In this document: in pieces, positions 45,148 through 56,045 of the stretch | Layout: each line of letters starts with the position of its first letter | Position numbering within the stretch: the first letter of the stretch is position 1 | From: Obelidium mucronatum | Taxonomy: Eukaryota > Chytridiomycota > Chytridiomycetes > Chytridiales > Chytriomycetaceae | Direction of reading: 5' to 3' | NCBI GenBank assembly: GCA_025765595.1 | Contig: JAIVFH010000069.1 | Coordinates: forward strand, 124,001-188,000 | Length of the DNA stretch: 64,000 bases | Program-made: the position numbers and the translations under genes | The notes under the pieces: model-generated | What the model saw: only the letters and a program-made list of their open reading frames with translations | What the model was told of the DNA's origin: nothing | Database searches by the model: none

Positions 45148-45420
45148 TAATTTTGTTGATTTCAAATTCCAGTTGTTTTTATTATTCAAGTCAGGTCAAT
45201 TCCATTCACGCGAGGATTGATCCTCAAGCGTTGTGTTAAGAAAAGTAAGAGTAGAAGCAGGGACAATCACTGCGACACAATAGTCAAGCAGCAAAGACTC
45301 TTCCCCTTCTACAACTGTAGGAGCAGCAACCATCGCTGCGTACCCCGTCGTGATTTTTCCTCGAAGGGAAAAATATCCACCAAACAATATCAGAAGTTAA
45401 AACCATCATCACCCCAACAA

Positions 45421-47566
45421 TCACACCAAAGCGCCTCCAGAAACCACAAACAACTGAGCGCCCGCACCAGCAACCAAAGAAGCATCAGCAGCCTTCTGTC
45501 TCAAGTACACGGCACCAACAGACACAGGTGCAGACGCCAAATAAGCCTCGACAGAAACAGCACCAAGCTTCTCAATCTGAGCAGAAGACAAGACAGCACT
45601 GCTCACAACAACATGCTCAACAGAACCAAACGGAAGAGAAGCAACAGCATTGCGAACCATCTCAGCCAAAAGAACAGAAGACTGAGCAGCAGTCACACGA
45701 GTAGCAACTTGCTTGATTTCCAAGACTCCAACGTCCACGGAGTGTTCGGCAGTGAAGCAAGCCATTTGGATTTCACTTGATTCACCTGGAGCAGTAGCAG
45801 CGCGAGACTTCTTGCGAGAAGACTTGGGGATCGAAGCAAAGGCAACGTATTGGCCTGGAGTAAAGCTCGCAGCCACACGCGCTTCTTCGTGGAACCAAAT
45901 AGCGTCAGCAGAGTGCTGAATCTCGAGAGCAGAGCGGAAGGGAGCAGTTGGACCACTGAGTTGCTTGGGCACAGCGTGTTGAGCCATGTAGGAATCTGAA
46001 AAGATAACCTTGGCTTCAGCAAGTGGGCCAGCAGCCTGAGCAGACACTGGAACAAAGGTATGGGTAGCCTTGGTGTCTCCAAGACGGAAGTGTGGCAAAG
46101 AGCAAGTACGGCGACCGTCTTGGAAGAGAGCAAATGGTCTGTACTTTCCAGTACGGTACTTGCCGCCTCCACCGCATTCCGTGCAGAAACCAAAGCAGCT
46201 GCGGCAACCGGCACAGACAACTTCAACAGTGAAAGAGTCAGACTTGCGAGCAGCGGCAGAGACACCGGATTCACCACAGTGACGTTTATTAGACTCAGAA
46301 GCAGCCGCGTCAATGACTTGAACACCACCAGAACCAACATGGGCCTGACAGACATCACAGTGAACAGCCTTGCCATTGTCGTTCACCTTACGAGCACGCT
46401 TGCGGGACTGGACAATCTTGAGATTTGGGATTTCAGGAACTGGGGAACCAGAAGGAGAAGCAGAACCACCGTTGTAAGAGGCAGCAGAGCAAGCGTCGCA
46501 GGTAACATCAATCAAGTAACCAGATTGGAAAGAAGCGACAGAGCCACGCAAAACCATGGTGGCAACAGCAACACCACACACTTTGCAAGCGCATGGGTGC
46601 TCGACAGTTTGCTTGGTACCAACAACCTTGGAAGTGTAGACAGAAGAGACGGCAGTCTCTTGGTTGCCCTTTGAAGAAACGACGGAAGCAGTTGGAGAGG
46701 AAGGAGACACGCTGCTGGCCTTCTTTTGAGTAGCAGCCTTGACAGCCTTCTTGGCAACAGGAACAGCCGACGAAGAAGCAAGGGAATCCAACCAATTAAG
46801 AGAATCCAAAGGAGCAGAAGAAGAAGAACCGTTCCCAGCAAAAGACAAAACGTTGCTACTAGCACCTACCGAGCCAAAGTTGCTCAAGGCAGATGCCACG
46901 TCATCAGTCTGAGCCAGGTTGAACGGGGTTCCAAACGACGACAAAAAGTCAAAGTCGCTTGGTGTAGTAGAAGAGTAAGTAGAGCCATTGACAGCTTGAG
47001 ATGAGACGTTGTTACCAACCACTGCCGAGCCGTTGCTCGAGGCAGCAGTCACGTCCATCGGAGCCAAGTCGAATGGGGTTCCAAAGGTAGACATGAAGTC
47101 GAAACCAGTGGGAAAAGAAGAGGGAGAGGAGATTGCTGAAGCTGGGCTTGTAGGAGCAGTAGCAGCAGCAAAACCATTGACAGCCTTGGAGTAAACGTTG
47201 TTGCTAACGTGGCCCGAGTAGACACTCAAAGGCGACGCCACGTTCACCATGGAGGCCATGTCGAATGGGGTTCCAAACGAGGACAGAAGGTCAAAGTCGC
47301 TTGGGGAAGCAGAAGAAAAAGCAGCTGAAGAAAAGATAAAACGAGTTAGCCAAGACACCCATCACTTCCAAATCACCCAACTCACCATCGAAGCTGTTAT
47401 CGAACAGACCCACTTGCGGCGTTAAGTCGCAGTTGAAGTCGAGATCGGGAAGAGACGGAGACGGAGTGAATCCGTGGCGGATGGACGGGTGTCCTTGCGC
47501 TTGGGCTCCCTGCGAGGGAACACGCAGGCGGGAGTCCTCGGCAGTCGAGGCAGCGAGTAGCGCCAT
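45421..47566 (-). CDS. Large Cys-rich protein with three FGTPF repeats
   Basis: Predicted 694 aa from exons 47386-47566 and 45421-47324 (2085 nt, in phase). After MALLAASTAEDSRLR the N-terminal third is Ser/Ala/Asn-rich and carries three copies of an FDFxSxFGTPFxLA motif spaced about 55-60 residues: SDFDLLSSFGTPFDMA, GFDFMSTFGTPFDLAPMD, SDFDFLSSFGTPFNLAQTD. Acidic-hydrophobic repeats like these resemble activation domains. The middle has four Cys groups (CACKVCG, CDACS, CDVCQAH, CAGCRSCFGFCTECGGGG) next to a basic KIVQSRKRARKV stretch. The C-terminal 250 residues are smooth and globular. It looks like a nuclear zinc-binding regulator of an undescribed family. Confidence 0.7.
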
Positions 47567-48238
47567 GAAAGACTCGGCAGAGCAGCTCTTGGCTGTTGTT
47601 GTTGTTGGCGTTGGCGTTCATTAGCGTCACTGTAATTTGCTGTTAATTGTTGTTCAAAGAGTCCCACGATTTGCCGCCTTTTGTTCTTTTTTCACAACGC
47701 AAAATTTTAATTTAGAAAATTTTCAGCATTTGTTCTTTTGGCTGACGTCAGGCGTTGCCACTCTGTTATCTCCGAAGTGCATCTGCTGATTGAAGGCGGA
47801 TCGAGATGGGAGCAGTCGGGAATGCTTCAGCTTTTGGCCGTTGTCACTTTGGCTGCTTGTGGCGGGTGCTTAAAGATCTCTTAAAAACACTCAAAAACTA
47901 GCCTCAAAATACTCCTATTTCGCCTTATGTAAGCAGTATTTCTCTATCCATGAAGACTTCTAACACGGATCCATCTGGCGGAGAAAACGCGTTACTTGAA
48001 TCAAAGACTAATAAGAATGAATGAGTGTATGTATCAAGTTTTGTTAACAGATGGATTCCCAACACAATGATTCAAATAGATTCAGATTCAGTCAGTTTGC
48101 TTATTATTTCTCTTTGATTTGTCTTTATTTCCGATCTGCAACAAACACTCGGTGGCACAGTCCAAACAAAGCGCCTCAAACAACACCCAAACTAGAGAAA
48201 AACACGAAAAAACAGCAAGCAGAAAGAAAGAAAAAAAG
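47567..48238. promoter_or_regulatory. Divergent intergenic region
   Basis: 672 bp between the start of the leftward FGTPF-repeat gene and the start of the rightward hypothetical gene. Frames here are short and read as shadows. It is AT-rich from 47700 with no recognised RNA gene. Promoter function for both genes is inferred from position. Confidence 0.4.
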
Positions 48239-49078
48239 ATGCGCGAAATCTACAAACACGGAAAACACTTTTGCCGCAGCAACACAGCCACCAAGGCCGC
48301 CAAACGCGCGCCGCCACCCAGCGCGCACGCCCACACGCGCCACCCCCACACGCACGCGGGACGCCCCGCAGCCGCCCGCACGCCGCCGCCGCCGCGCCTG
48401 CGCCACCGCCGCGCGATCGACGCCGCCCCGGTGCCACCCGCCCCCGCGCCGCCGCACGTGTTTGCGCGGCTCGAGGAGGAAGCACTGCGCATCCTGAAGG
48501 TGTGCTCGGCCGTTCTGTATCCCGACATTGACAGCTATTGCGCCATCGGCGACCGTGCCACCCACATGTATTCCACAGACACAAACTACACAAACAACGC
48601 CAGGCATCAACCCGACATTCCAGACCAAATGGTTTCAGACACAAGCGCCGCTCTCCTCCTCACTGATGAAATGTCATCCTCAGAACTGTACTCAGCCACC
48701 GTTGATACTGTTGCCGAACAGATGCTTACTGATTTGAGTTCAAGCACTATGCTCATGATGATGACAATGCTGAATCGTGGTCCTGGTGTCGGTGTCTTGG
48801 CGGGAAGCGAGCTCTTGAGTTCACTATGTTCAAGACAAAGAATCATCTTCGAAGCGAGGGTATTCAGGAGACAATAGAAGATGAGAACAGTACCGTCAGT
48901 AGCCTTCGTCGTGATGAGCTGATTGATGTACCTGTGGTGCATCTTACTGATGTGGATGTCGAGTCCACAGATGAAGATACGGAAGATTATGAAGTCATTC
49001 ACAACTCTGGATTTGATTTAGAAGAGGAAAGAGACGTGGAAAGTGTGGATCAAGAAGAGGATGGGTGGGAGCACCTGT
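48239..49078 (+). CDS. Hypothetical protein, basic Ala/Pro/His start and acidic end
   Basis: From ATG 48239 the frame reads MREIYKHGKHFCRSNTATKA, then a very GC-rich Pro/Ala/Arg/His stretch (about 48300-48460), then VFARLEEEALRILKVCSAVL and YPDIDSYCAIGDRATHMYST. A second frame (48826-49078) continues with a clearly acidic end, VHLTDVDVESTDEDTEDYEV and DLEEERDVESVDQEEDGWEH. The two frames meet without a normal splice site, so either extra bases or an unseen intron lie near 48780-48830. No domain recognised. Confidence 0.45.
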
Positions 49079-49279
49079 AGAACTTGTTGGGTTGTCTTTT
49101 TTTATGTATGGCCGGAAGGGGTTCGTGCGAAAGGAAAAAAAGGAAGAGAGAGCTAAAAGCAGTATATTAAATTAAACACACGATATCCCCTCTTTTGTAT
49201 ATACATGTTGTATTTCTTTTGAAGTGAAAAGGAAGTGGTTGATTGAAAGGCTTGAATGTCTTGTTTCAAGTCATCTGCT

Positions 49280-49495
49280 AAATGGTTAAGACTGTCTAAC
49301 AGACAAAAGCAATCTGTTTGACTATCCAGCAACAGGTCCACTTAAGGAGAGAGTGCTACTGGACTCCCAATCAAATCGCGCTGCAGAATCAGTGTATTTT
49401 GGACAGTAGCCAACTTAAATGGGTAAGACTGTCAAACAGAAAGGATATGTTTGACTATTCAGTAACAGGTCCAGGAGAGAGAGTTGCTGGACTCC
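49280..49495 (+). repeat. Two imperfect ~80-bp direct repeats upstream of NSA1
   Basis: Unit 1 at 49280-49367 and unit 2 at 49417-49495 share AAATGG-TAAGACTGTC, a TGTTTGACTAT core, a CAACAGGTCCA-like block, GAGAGAG and CTGGACTCC. Each has a small internal inverted motif. Neither codes for anything I recognise. Confidence 0.65.
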
Positions 49496-49596
49496 AAAAC
49501 ACACTTTGCGGAGTTTCTCGATAGGTTTGGTTGGGCTACTTATCTGAGACGCGTTTTTCTTTCTTTCTTTTTTTTTTTTTTTTTGTTGAAAAAATA

Positions 49597-51231
49597 ATGC
49601 GAATAATCGTTGGTGATGAAGTTGGGCTCATCAAGAGCATCTCCTTCAACGAACCGGCAACGGGAAAGAACAATACCGATTTGAAAGCTGAGAAGCGAAA
49701 AAAGTCAAAGAAGGATGCTGAAGAGAAGCTGCCGCCGTACACTACAATGAATCTGATTGGCCAGCAGAACAGGAACAAGGCAATTGATCTTCTCTGTTTT
49801 GCAACGAAAAACAAGTCGAAAGCTGTTGCGGCAACTAAAGATGGACATGTGATGGTGCTTGAGCTGGAAACGGGTGTTGTCGAGACTGAGTTTCGGGTGT
49901 TTGAGCCAGTCAAAGTTGGCAAGGGAACTGTCAGTGGTAACAAGGCTAGAGAGGAAGAGCATTTCGTTGGCCTCTTTGAATCGAATGGGTAAATCATAAA
50001 TAGCGATTTGTTCTGTTGTTGTTTACTTCTCCCACGCTAACTCTGCTGGACTCTTTAGAACAATCATCACCTGTACGTCAAAAGGAAACGTTCAATATCA
50101 TGAGCGACTCGAATACCTTGCGCCTGAATCTACTTCTTCGTCCCTCCCATCCATCTCCACAAACATTGGACAAGATGCCCTCACTGTCATGAAAGTATTC
50201 CCAGAATCCCCAAGTTATTTCGCCACAGCAGGAGCCGAACGAGAAGTATGCCTTTGGAGAATAGTTGACGATCAGGAAACTGGAACCGCGAAACTCGAAA
50301 GTATTTGGAAGGCGAGAAATGTAGCAAACGACCACCTTGATTTACGAGTACCAGTTCATGTTACGGATCTGCAGTTTCTACCGCCTCCTGCAGATTATAA
50401 ACCGGATGTTGTTGTGGCTGAAGGGGGTGATAAGGAGGGTTCTGTGAAACCGACTCGGATTGCAATGGTTTCTTTGCACAAACATTTCAGGATATACGAT
50501 GTTTATGGAGGGAAGAGGCGGCCTTCTCTTTCAGTTACTGTTGGTGATATGCCTGCAAAGAGGCTTGCTGTCACCAAGGATGGAAGGTAAAGTGAAAACG
50601 TTTCATATCTTCAAATTACAGATGCTGATGACGTTCTATTTCCCACAGTGAAGCAATCGTAACAGATACAACTGGAACAGCAATCCACATTGAAACGGAA
50701 ACGGGAACCCGCATCGGAGCTTTCAAGGGATTCCAAGGTGCTGTCACTGCCATTGAATGCGTTGATGAGAAGGACGATGCTCTTCTTGTGACTGCTGGAA
50801 TTGATAGAATGTTGCGCGTTTATTTACGTGAGGGAAAGAGAAGTTTGCTTCATAAGGTGAGACACAAATATTTTCATTTAACACAACTCTTCCAATAACG
50901 GTAACCCTATGGCGTTTAGATTTACTTGAAACATAGACTCCACACATTCATTGTGGATGAAACTTATTCTCCTCCATCAACATCAGGAAAATCCAAAAAG
51001 AAGACACCGGTTGAAGGAGTTGATTTGCAAGAGGGAGTTGAAGGCGAAGAGGAAGATGAAGAAGAAAACGATGAAGATTTCTTTGCGAGAATGGCGGAAC
51101 CCGACGAGGATGATGACGAGGAAGTAGATAATAATGATGATGAAGAGGAAGTTGTTATGGAACCAAAGAGGAAAAGGGCCCCAGCTGGGAGCACGAATTC
51201 CTCTAAATCCAAGAAGCGGAAGCACGCGTAA
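49597..51231 (+). CDS. NSA1: Ribosome biogenesis protein Nsa1/WDR74
   Basis: WD40 beta-propeller factor of pre-60S ribosome assembly in the nucleolus. Exons 49597-49988, 50059-50586, 50649-50856 and 50920-51231 give 479 aa in phase. The start MRIIVGDEVGLIKSISF is the first blade. Further matches are KSKAVAATKDGHVMVLELET, NVQYHERLEYL, VCLWRI, WKARNVANDHLDLRVPVHVT (family-typical) and VTAGIDRMLRVYL, then LKHRLHTFIVDE and a strongly acidic, Lys-ended tail. The tail (about 80 residues) is longer and more acidic than I would expect from yeast Nsa1. No frame breaks, in contrast to several neighbours. Confidence 0.92.
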
Positions 51232-51346
51232 TGCAAGTTAATAAACTTTATGAACGGGAGATGAAATTTTCAATTGACCACACGGTTGTAAATTGTTTTC
51301 CCAGACACCCCAAAAACCAACAAGTTGAAACAAGTTTCATCCGTCA

Positions 51347-53417
51347 ATGTCTGTGTCCACCTGTCTTCCTCTTGCGGGGAGCACCATGTGCCCCGACTTT
51401 GTCTGTAAGTTGCTGGAAGATTGGATGCATGATAGCTGACAAGGAGCGTTTCATTTTGGCAGCTCTTAATGCTTTCATCACCTCCAATTTGGCGTTCATC
51501 ACGGACGTGGCAGCTTTCGATAACTATATCAGACAATCAATTGACACTAGCACTGCTGCAAACACCTTTGGAGACCAAGTGAGAACGAATCCTGTATTCA
51601 ACTGTCCCAATTGGGATGGAACTGGTCTTCGATATCTCCAGTCTTCGCTCTGTGCGTACTTGGTCGGTCAAGGTGTAAACCAGGCAGCTGATGCCACTCC
51701 CGATACTCCTTGCAACCCTCCTGGCACTGTTGTTCCACTCTGTGCCAGTTCAATGACTAAATTCGGTGCCTCATGGAACACTGTTTTCTCCAGCCGGACC
51801 TTCTGTCCCGCTGGAGCTGGATCACTGGGTGCTGGTCCCAGCAGTCTGGTCAATTTCATTTTGGGAACTCAGGTTACCTTATCAAACGAGGCCACTTGTA
51901 TTGCCGCCGAAGCTGGCGAAAAGTCAAACTGTGGTAAGTTGATAGATATCTTGGGAATATCAATCCAAAATACTACCGGAGGGACTGATATTGATCGTTC
52001 CTTTTTCTTATCAAAACAGGATTCACAAGTGCCGCTGATGCCCGGAAGTTTTGCGCAACTGCTACTGTTGCTGCTGAACCGTGTTGTTCGGCGTTTCCAG
52101 CCGCCGCCTGCCGCTACGAGCGCTGTCGCCAATATCCCCACAGTTGCTGCACCCAAGTTGGCAACAGCGGTGGCGACCACAGCAGCTCCAAGCTCCGAAC
52201 AACAATCTTCAGGTGGAGGAATGTCGGTCGGTGTTATTGCAGGAGCTGGTGGAGGTGCTTTGCTCCTTATCATCGGAGTCGTTGTCTTCTTCTGCATGCG
52301 AAGAAAGAAGCAAGGATCTGCAACCAATAAGAGCAAGGGAATGAACAACAACAACTATGATATGGAAGACCGACAACAATTTTCAAACAAGGGTGCACCT
52401 ATGGGCTTTGCACCTCCTCCAGTTCCTCAATCTGGTCCACAGGATATGTATGAAGCAATTTACGATTACACTCCAAACATGAGTGATGAATTGGCGACTA
52501 TGGTTGGAGACAAGATTATCTTGAAGTGCGAGTACGATGATGGGTAAATTCTCTTTTGTTTTGTTTTTGGTGTGTCTGTGGTGTCTGATTATATTGAGTT
52601 TAGATGGGCGTTCGGTTTCAACACTCGTACAAAGAAGGAAGGAACATTTCCCTTGGACATTCTCGATAAATACTCCGATCCAAATGCTCAATTCAACGAT
52701 GCGAACCGTAACCAACGTGCCTCGTCCATGTACGGACCAGCACCTGGTGGCTTCAACAACACCAATAACAACAACAACGGAGAATCCATTTACGGGGCCC
52801 CCACAAACACGGATTCTATGTACTATGCTCAATCCGAATACGGAAACAACACAGACTCAATGTACTATGGAAACAACACGGATTCGGTCTATGCTCCTGG
52901 TGGGGGTCAGACTGAATCCATGTATGTCGACAATAACCAAGCCGCTGACGTTCACATTGCTGTATACGACTTTTCTCCACAAATGCCTGATGAAATTGAA
53001 TTGCGAGTGGGTGATAAGGTTCAGTTGAAGCATCAATATGACGGTTAGTTGAACATGCCTTTTTCTGTGAATGCAAGCTAAAAAGTCTCGTTGTTAAATA
53101 TTAGATGGATGGGCGCAAGGTACAAACCTTTCGAACGGAAACAAGACCGGTCTCTTCCCACTTGATTGCCTAGAAGGATTTGATGCGCCACAAGCAGCAA
53201 GACGCAAATGGAAAGAAGCAACACAACAACCGAGTATCCAGTATGTATGGAGGAGGTCAAGATTCGGTCTACTACGGAAACGGAACGGATTCCATGTATT
53301 ACCCTCAATCAGGAATATGGGACCGATTCTGTATACCAAGCCAACACTGATTCTGTATACTATGGAACCAACAACAACAACGCTGATTCCGTTTATTATG
53401 GAAACGGAAAACGCTAA
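51347..53417 (+). CDS. SH3 membrane protein S1: Cys-rich ectodomain, one TM, two SH3 domains
   Basis: First of five tandem paralogues. A tiny first exon (51347-51404; MSVSTCLPLAGSTMCPDF) leads to the ectodomain exon 51463-51933 with CPNWDGTGLRYLQSSLCAYL, CNPPGTVVPLCASS and paired Cys up to SNCG. Next come FTSADARKFC and CC, a Thr/Ala stalk, and the membrane helix MSVGVIAGAGGGALLLIIGV. Cytoplasmic SH3 domains: AIYDYTPNMSDELATMVGDK to FPLDILDKYSD, and AVYDFSPQMPDEIELRVGDK to LFPLDCLEGFD. Between and after them are NTDSMYYG / DSVYYGN repeats to the stop at 53415. Three places (about 52100, 53210, 53318) need one extra base skipped. The role is probably a surface receptor or adaptor; no partner is known. 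Confidence 0.8.
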
Positions 53418-53676
53418 GAAGATTTTGAAAGGCCAGCTTTGCACTTGTTGTTGTATTCCTTATTATTCGGTTTTGTTTTCTTTGAACTGGCGTCAGAGGA
53501 GGAAAAAAATATGTGGGTTCTGTGTAGCATTAGTAGATGGAGTTTTAAGTAAGAATGAAAGTATCGTTATAGATTCCTATTTGCTTTTGTTAAATAATGC
53601 TAAGTCTTCCTTCGCAAAGTTCGATTTACAAGGTCACAGAAATTTGATTAATAAAAAACCCGAAACATATCTGTGA

Positions 53677-54984
53677 ATGGCATTGTGTATACCTCTCGCT
53701 GGCTCACAAATGTGTCCCGGTTTCGGCAAAGCAGGCCTATCTGCTCTTGTCCCGAAAGGGGTTGTCGATACCGGCGTTACAGATCTCGCCTCCTTGGACA
53801 AATACATCAAGGATTACTCCGACCCCAACGGCATCTTTGGTTCCTTCATGAAAGAACCAACGATCTTTGGATGCACAGGCTGGGACGGAACTGGTTTCCG
53901 ATTCTATGCCTCAGCATTCTGCGCCTCACTGGTTGGTCAGGGTGTTGGAAGCAAGGAAACCGAAGTCCCCTGCAACCCACCAGAAACAATTCCTTCCCCT
54001 CTGCGATTCTTCAATCGGCAAATACGTGGCTGCTTACCAGAAAGTCTATCAGAATACAAAGTTCTGCCCCAAAGGAGCCAACGTTATTGCCCAATCAATT
54101 GTCAACAATGTGATTCAGTTGCGATCATCAGGTCCAGATGGAGCGAGTTTGTTTTCGAAAGATGCAAGTACTTGTCTTATTTCAGAAGCCGGAGAAGTGA
54201 ATAACTGTGGTATGACATGTCCCAGCTCTCCCTTCTGAGAGTGTGTTCTGATATAAAGTTTCTTTATTCTTCAGGATATAATACTCCGGCTGAAGCAACA
54301 GCCTTTTGCTCAATGGATTCTACAAACGATCCTTGCTGTGTAGCTTTTCCTGCTCCCAAAAAGACAACAACGACTACTGCATCCGCGACAACTGCAAAAG
54401 CAACAACAGCTCAGTCCACAACGGTAGCAGCAGCTACGAATTCAAGCAGTGGTGGTGGTCTTACAGGCTCCACGTTATATGCTGTAATTGGAGGGGTTGT
54501 GGCTCTTGTAATTCTGATTGTAGCCGGGCTTGTCATCTTTTTCTGTTGTGGCAAGAAAAAAGGCGCTGAAGACGATGACGATTATGATAGTGACGATGAT
54601 TTCAGGAACGGTGGTTCTGGATATGGAATGGCCAAGAGGAACAACCGTCCGTACAGTGAATATGATGATAACAACGACAAGTACTTTGATGATCGAGGAC
54701 GCGATAGTCGATACCACCATGATGATGATGATCATGGATATGATTCATATGATGATAGGGGAAGGAGTGGAGGTCGCGGAGGTGGAAAGAGGTCTTTTGA
54801 AAGCGATTACAGCCGCAATAGTGGGAATTATGGCGGTGGAGGGTATGGAAGAGGAGGCGCGTACAATGGAGGTCGCGGTGGGGGCTACAATTCTGAATCC
54901 GATGACGATCGAGGGTATGGCGGTGGTCGAGGACGTGGTGGTGGTGGTCGTGGAGGCCTCGGAGGAGGAAGCTCCCGCTGGTAG
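53677..54984 (+). CDS. SH3-family membrane protein S2: same ectodomain, RGG-rich tail instead of SH3
   Basis: Exons 53677-54209 and 54275-54984. The ectodomain matches its neighbours: MALCIPLAGSQMCPGFGKAG, LSALVPKG, FGCTGWDGTGFRFYASAFCA, LCDSSIGKYVAAYQKVYQNT, CPKGANVIAQSIVNN, then GYNTPAEATAFCS and CC. It has a Thr-rich stalk and the helix LYAVIGGVVALVILIVAGLV. The intron after the start motif present in S1, S3, S4 and S5 is missing. Instead of SH3 domains the cytoplasmic part is Asp/Tyr-rich (DDDDYDSDDDF) and then Gly/Arg-rich (SGGRGGGKR, GGGYGRGGAYNGGRGGG). One extra base must be skipped near 53990 (CNPPET). RGG boxes usually bind RNA or drive condensation; on a membrane tail this is unusual. 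Confidence 0.8.
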
Positions 54985-55380
54985 ACTTCATTCGGCGATG
55001 TATGAATTCGCTTTTTGATTAATCTGAATAGATTTTGCATAACTAAATATTTCGGTAAGCTCAAATTACAATCACAATTTCTTCGAGGAAGATTCCCGTT
55101 GTATCATTTTAAAAGAAGCCCGGATTCGAAGGATTTGAATTCCAAACGATATTAAAATGCCAACAGACAGGTGTTACAAGGAAACCAGGCTCCAATTCTA
55201 TTAATAAAATAACTTCCCAACAGACAATCTCACATAAGTGGTCCCAAGGACACATGTGTGCCTGTGTTCAGATACCTGTCTCATCAAAGTGATTAGGTTG
55301 CTTTTAATGCAGGGGACAAGATTGTTATCAAAACCCCCTCAACTTTCGCACAAACATCAACAAAAACTTGACGAAAAAAA
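54985..55380. other. Intergenic region
   Basis: AT-rich spacer of 396 bp with no convincing open frame, RNA gene or repeat. The AATAAAATAA word near 55203 may act in 3' end formation of S2. Confidence 0.4.
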
Positions 55381-55857
55381 ATGTCACACATTGCCCGTTT
55401 CCTCAACCGCCACAGCAGGGCCCACCACACTGTTTCGCTTCAGCTCAAGAAATCATCTTCTTTCAGCTGCCATCGATCGATTGGTACTTCCGCGTCCGCC
55501 CCACCTAGCAGTACTCCTCCTCCACCCGACAGCTCCAACCTTTTGGCGAAACCTTTTAGTAGCGATTATTCGTATATTGGCTTTCTTTTGGTGCTATTGG
55601 GTGGTGTAGCCACTTGCGTGCAATGGGTTGCAGCCAATGAACGCAAACACACAGACTCCAATTTTAAAAGCATGGAGGAAAACACCAGCCTCAAGTTTAA
55701 CCATTTGGAGGAAAAGGTGAACTCAAAGTTTACGGCGATTCAGCAGACGTTGCAGGAAATCAAAGAATTGAAGGGTACTCAAATCAATCACGGAGAACGC
55801 ATTGTCGGATTGGAGAGGGTCAAGTGTTTCGTGAAACAAAAATACCAAGATAAATAA
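55381..55857 (+). CDS. Predicted mitochondrial single-pass membrane protein with coiled coil
   Basis: Single exon, 158 aa. The N-terminus (MSHIARFLNRHSRAHHTVSL) is rich in Arg, His and Ser with no acidic residues, as in mitochondrial presequences. A Pro/Ser linker precedes one helix (YIGFLLVLLGGVATCVQWVA) and a C-terminal coiled coil (SMEENTSLKFNHLEEKVNSK, FTAIQQTLQEIKELKG). No family recognised. It interrupts the SH3 array between S2 and S3. Confidence 0.6.
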   Translation: MSHIARFLNRHSRAHHTVSLQLKKSSSFSCHRSIGTSASAPPSSTPPPPDSSNLLAKPFSSDYSYIGFLLVLLGGVATCVQWVAANERKHTDSNFKSMEENTSLKFNHLEEKVNSKFTAIQQTLQEIKELKGTQINHGERIVGLERVKCFVKQKYQDK

Positions 55858-56045
55858 AATAAAAATAAAAGTAAAAATTTAAATAAAAATAAAAAATGAA
55901 TAAATAAACAAAGAGTTTGAATTATTGCGTGTGTATCCTCGCATAGGTACTTTGTTGGGTTTGTTTCAGAGTGTCTCCGGCTTGATGAGATTTTCCGTTT
56001 TGTGATTGGTGTGCGTGAAATTCCATCCAAACTTAACAACAAGCT

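Noticed and set aside
45217..46674. Long plus-strand frames opposite the FGTPF-repeat gene
   Set aside because: They mirror the low-complexity coding strand and have no domain or splice logic. The minus-strand gene explains the region.
54475..54991. Minus-strand and second-frame Met/Ile- or His-rich proteins over the S2 tail
   Set aside because: Shadows of the repetitive Gly/Asp coding sequence.
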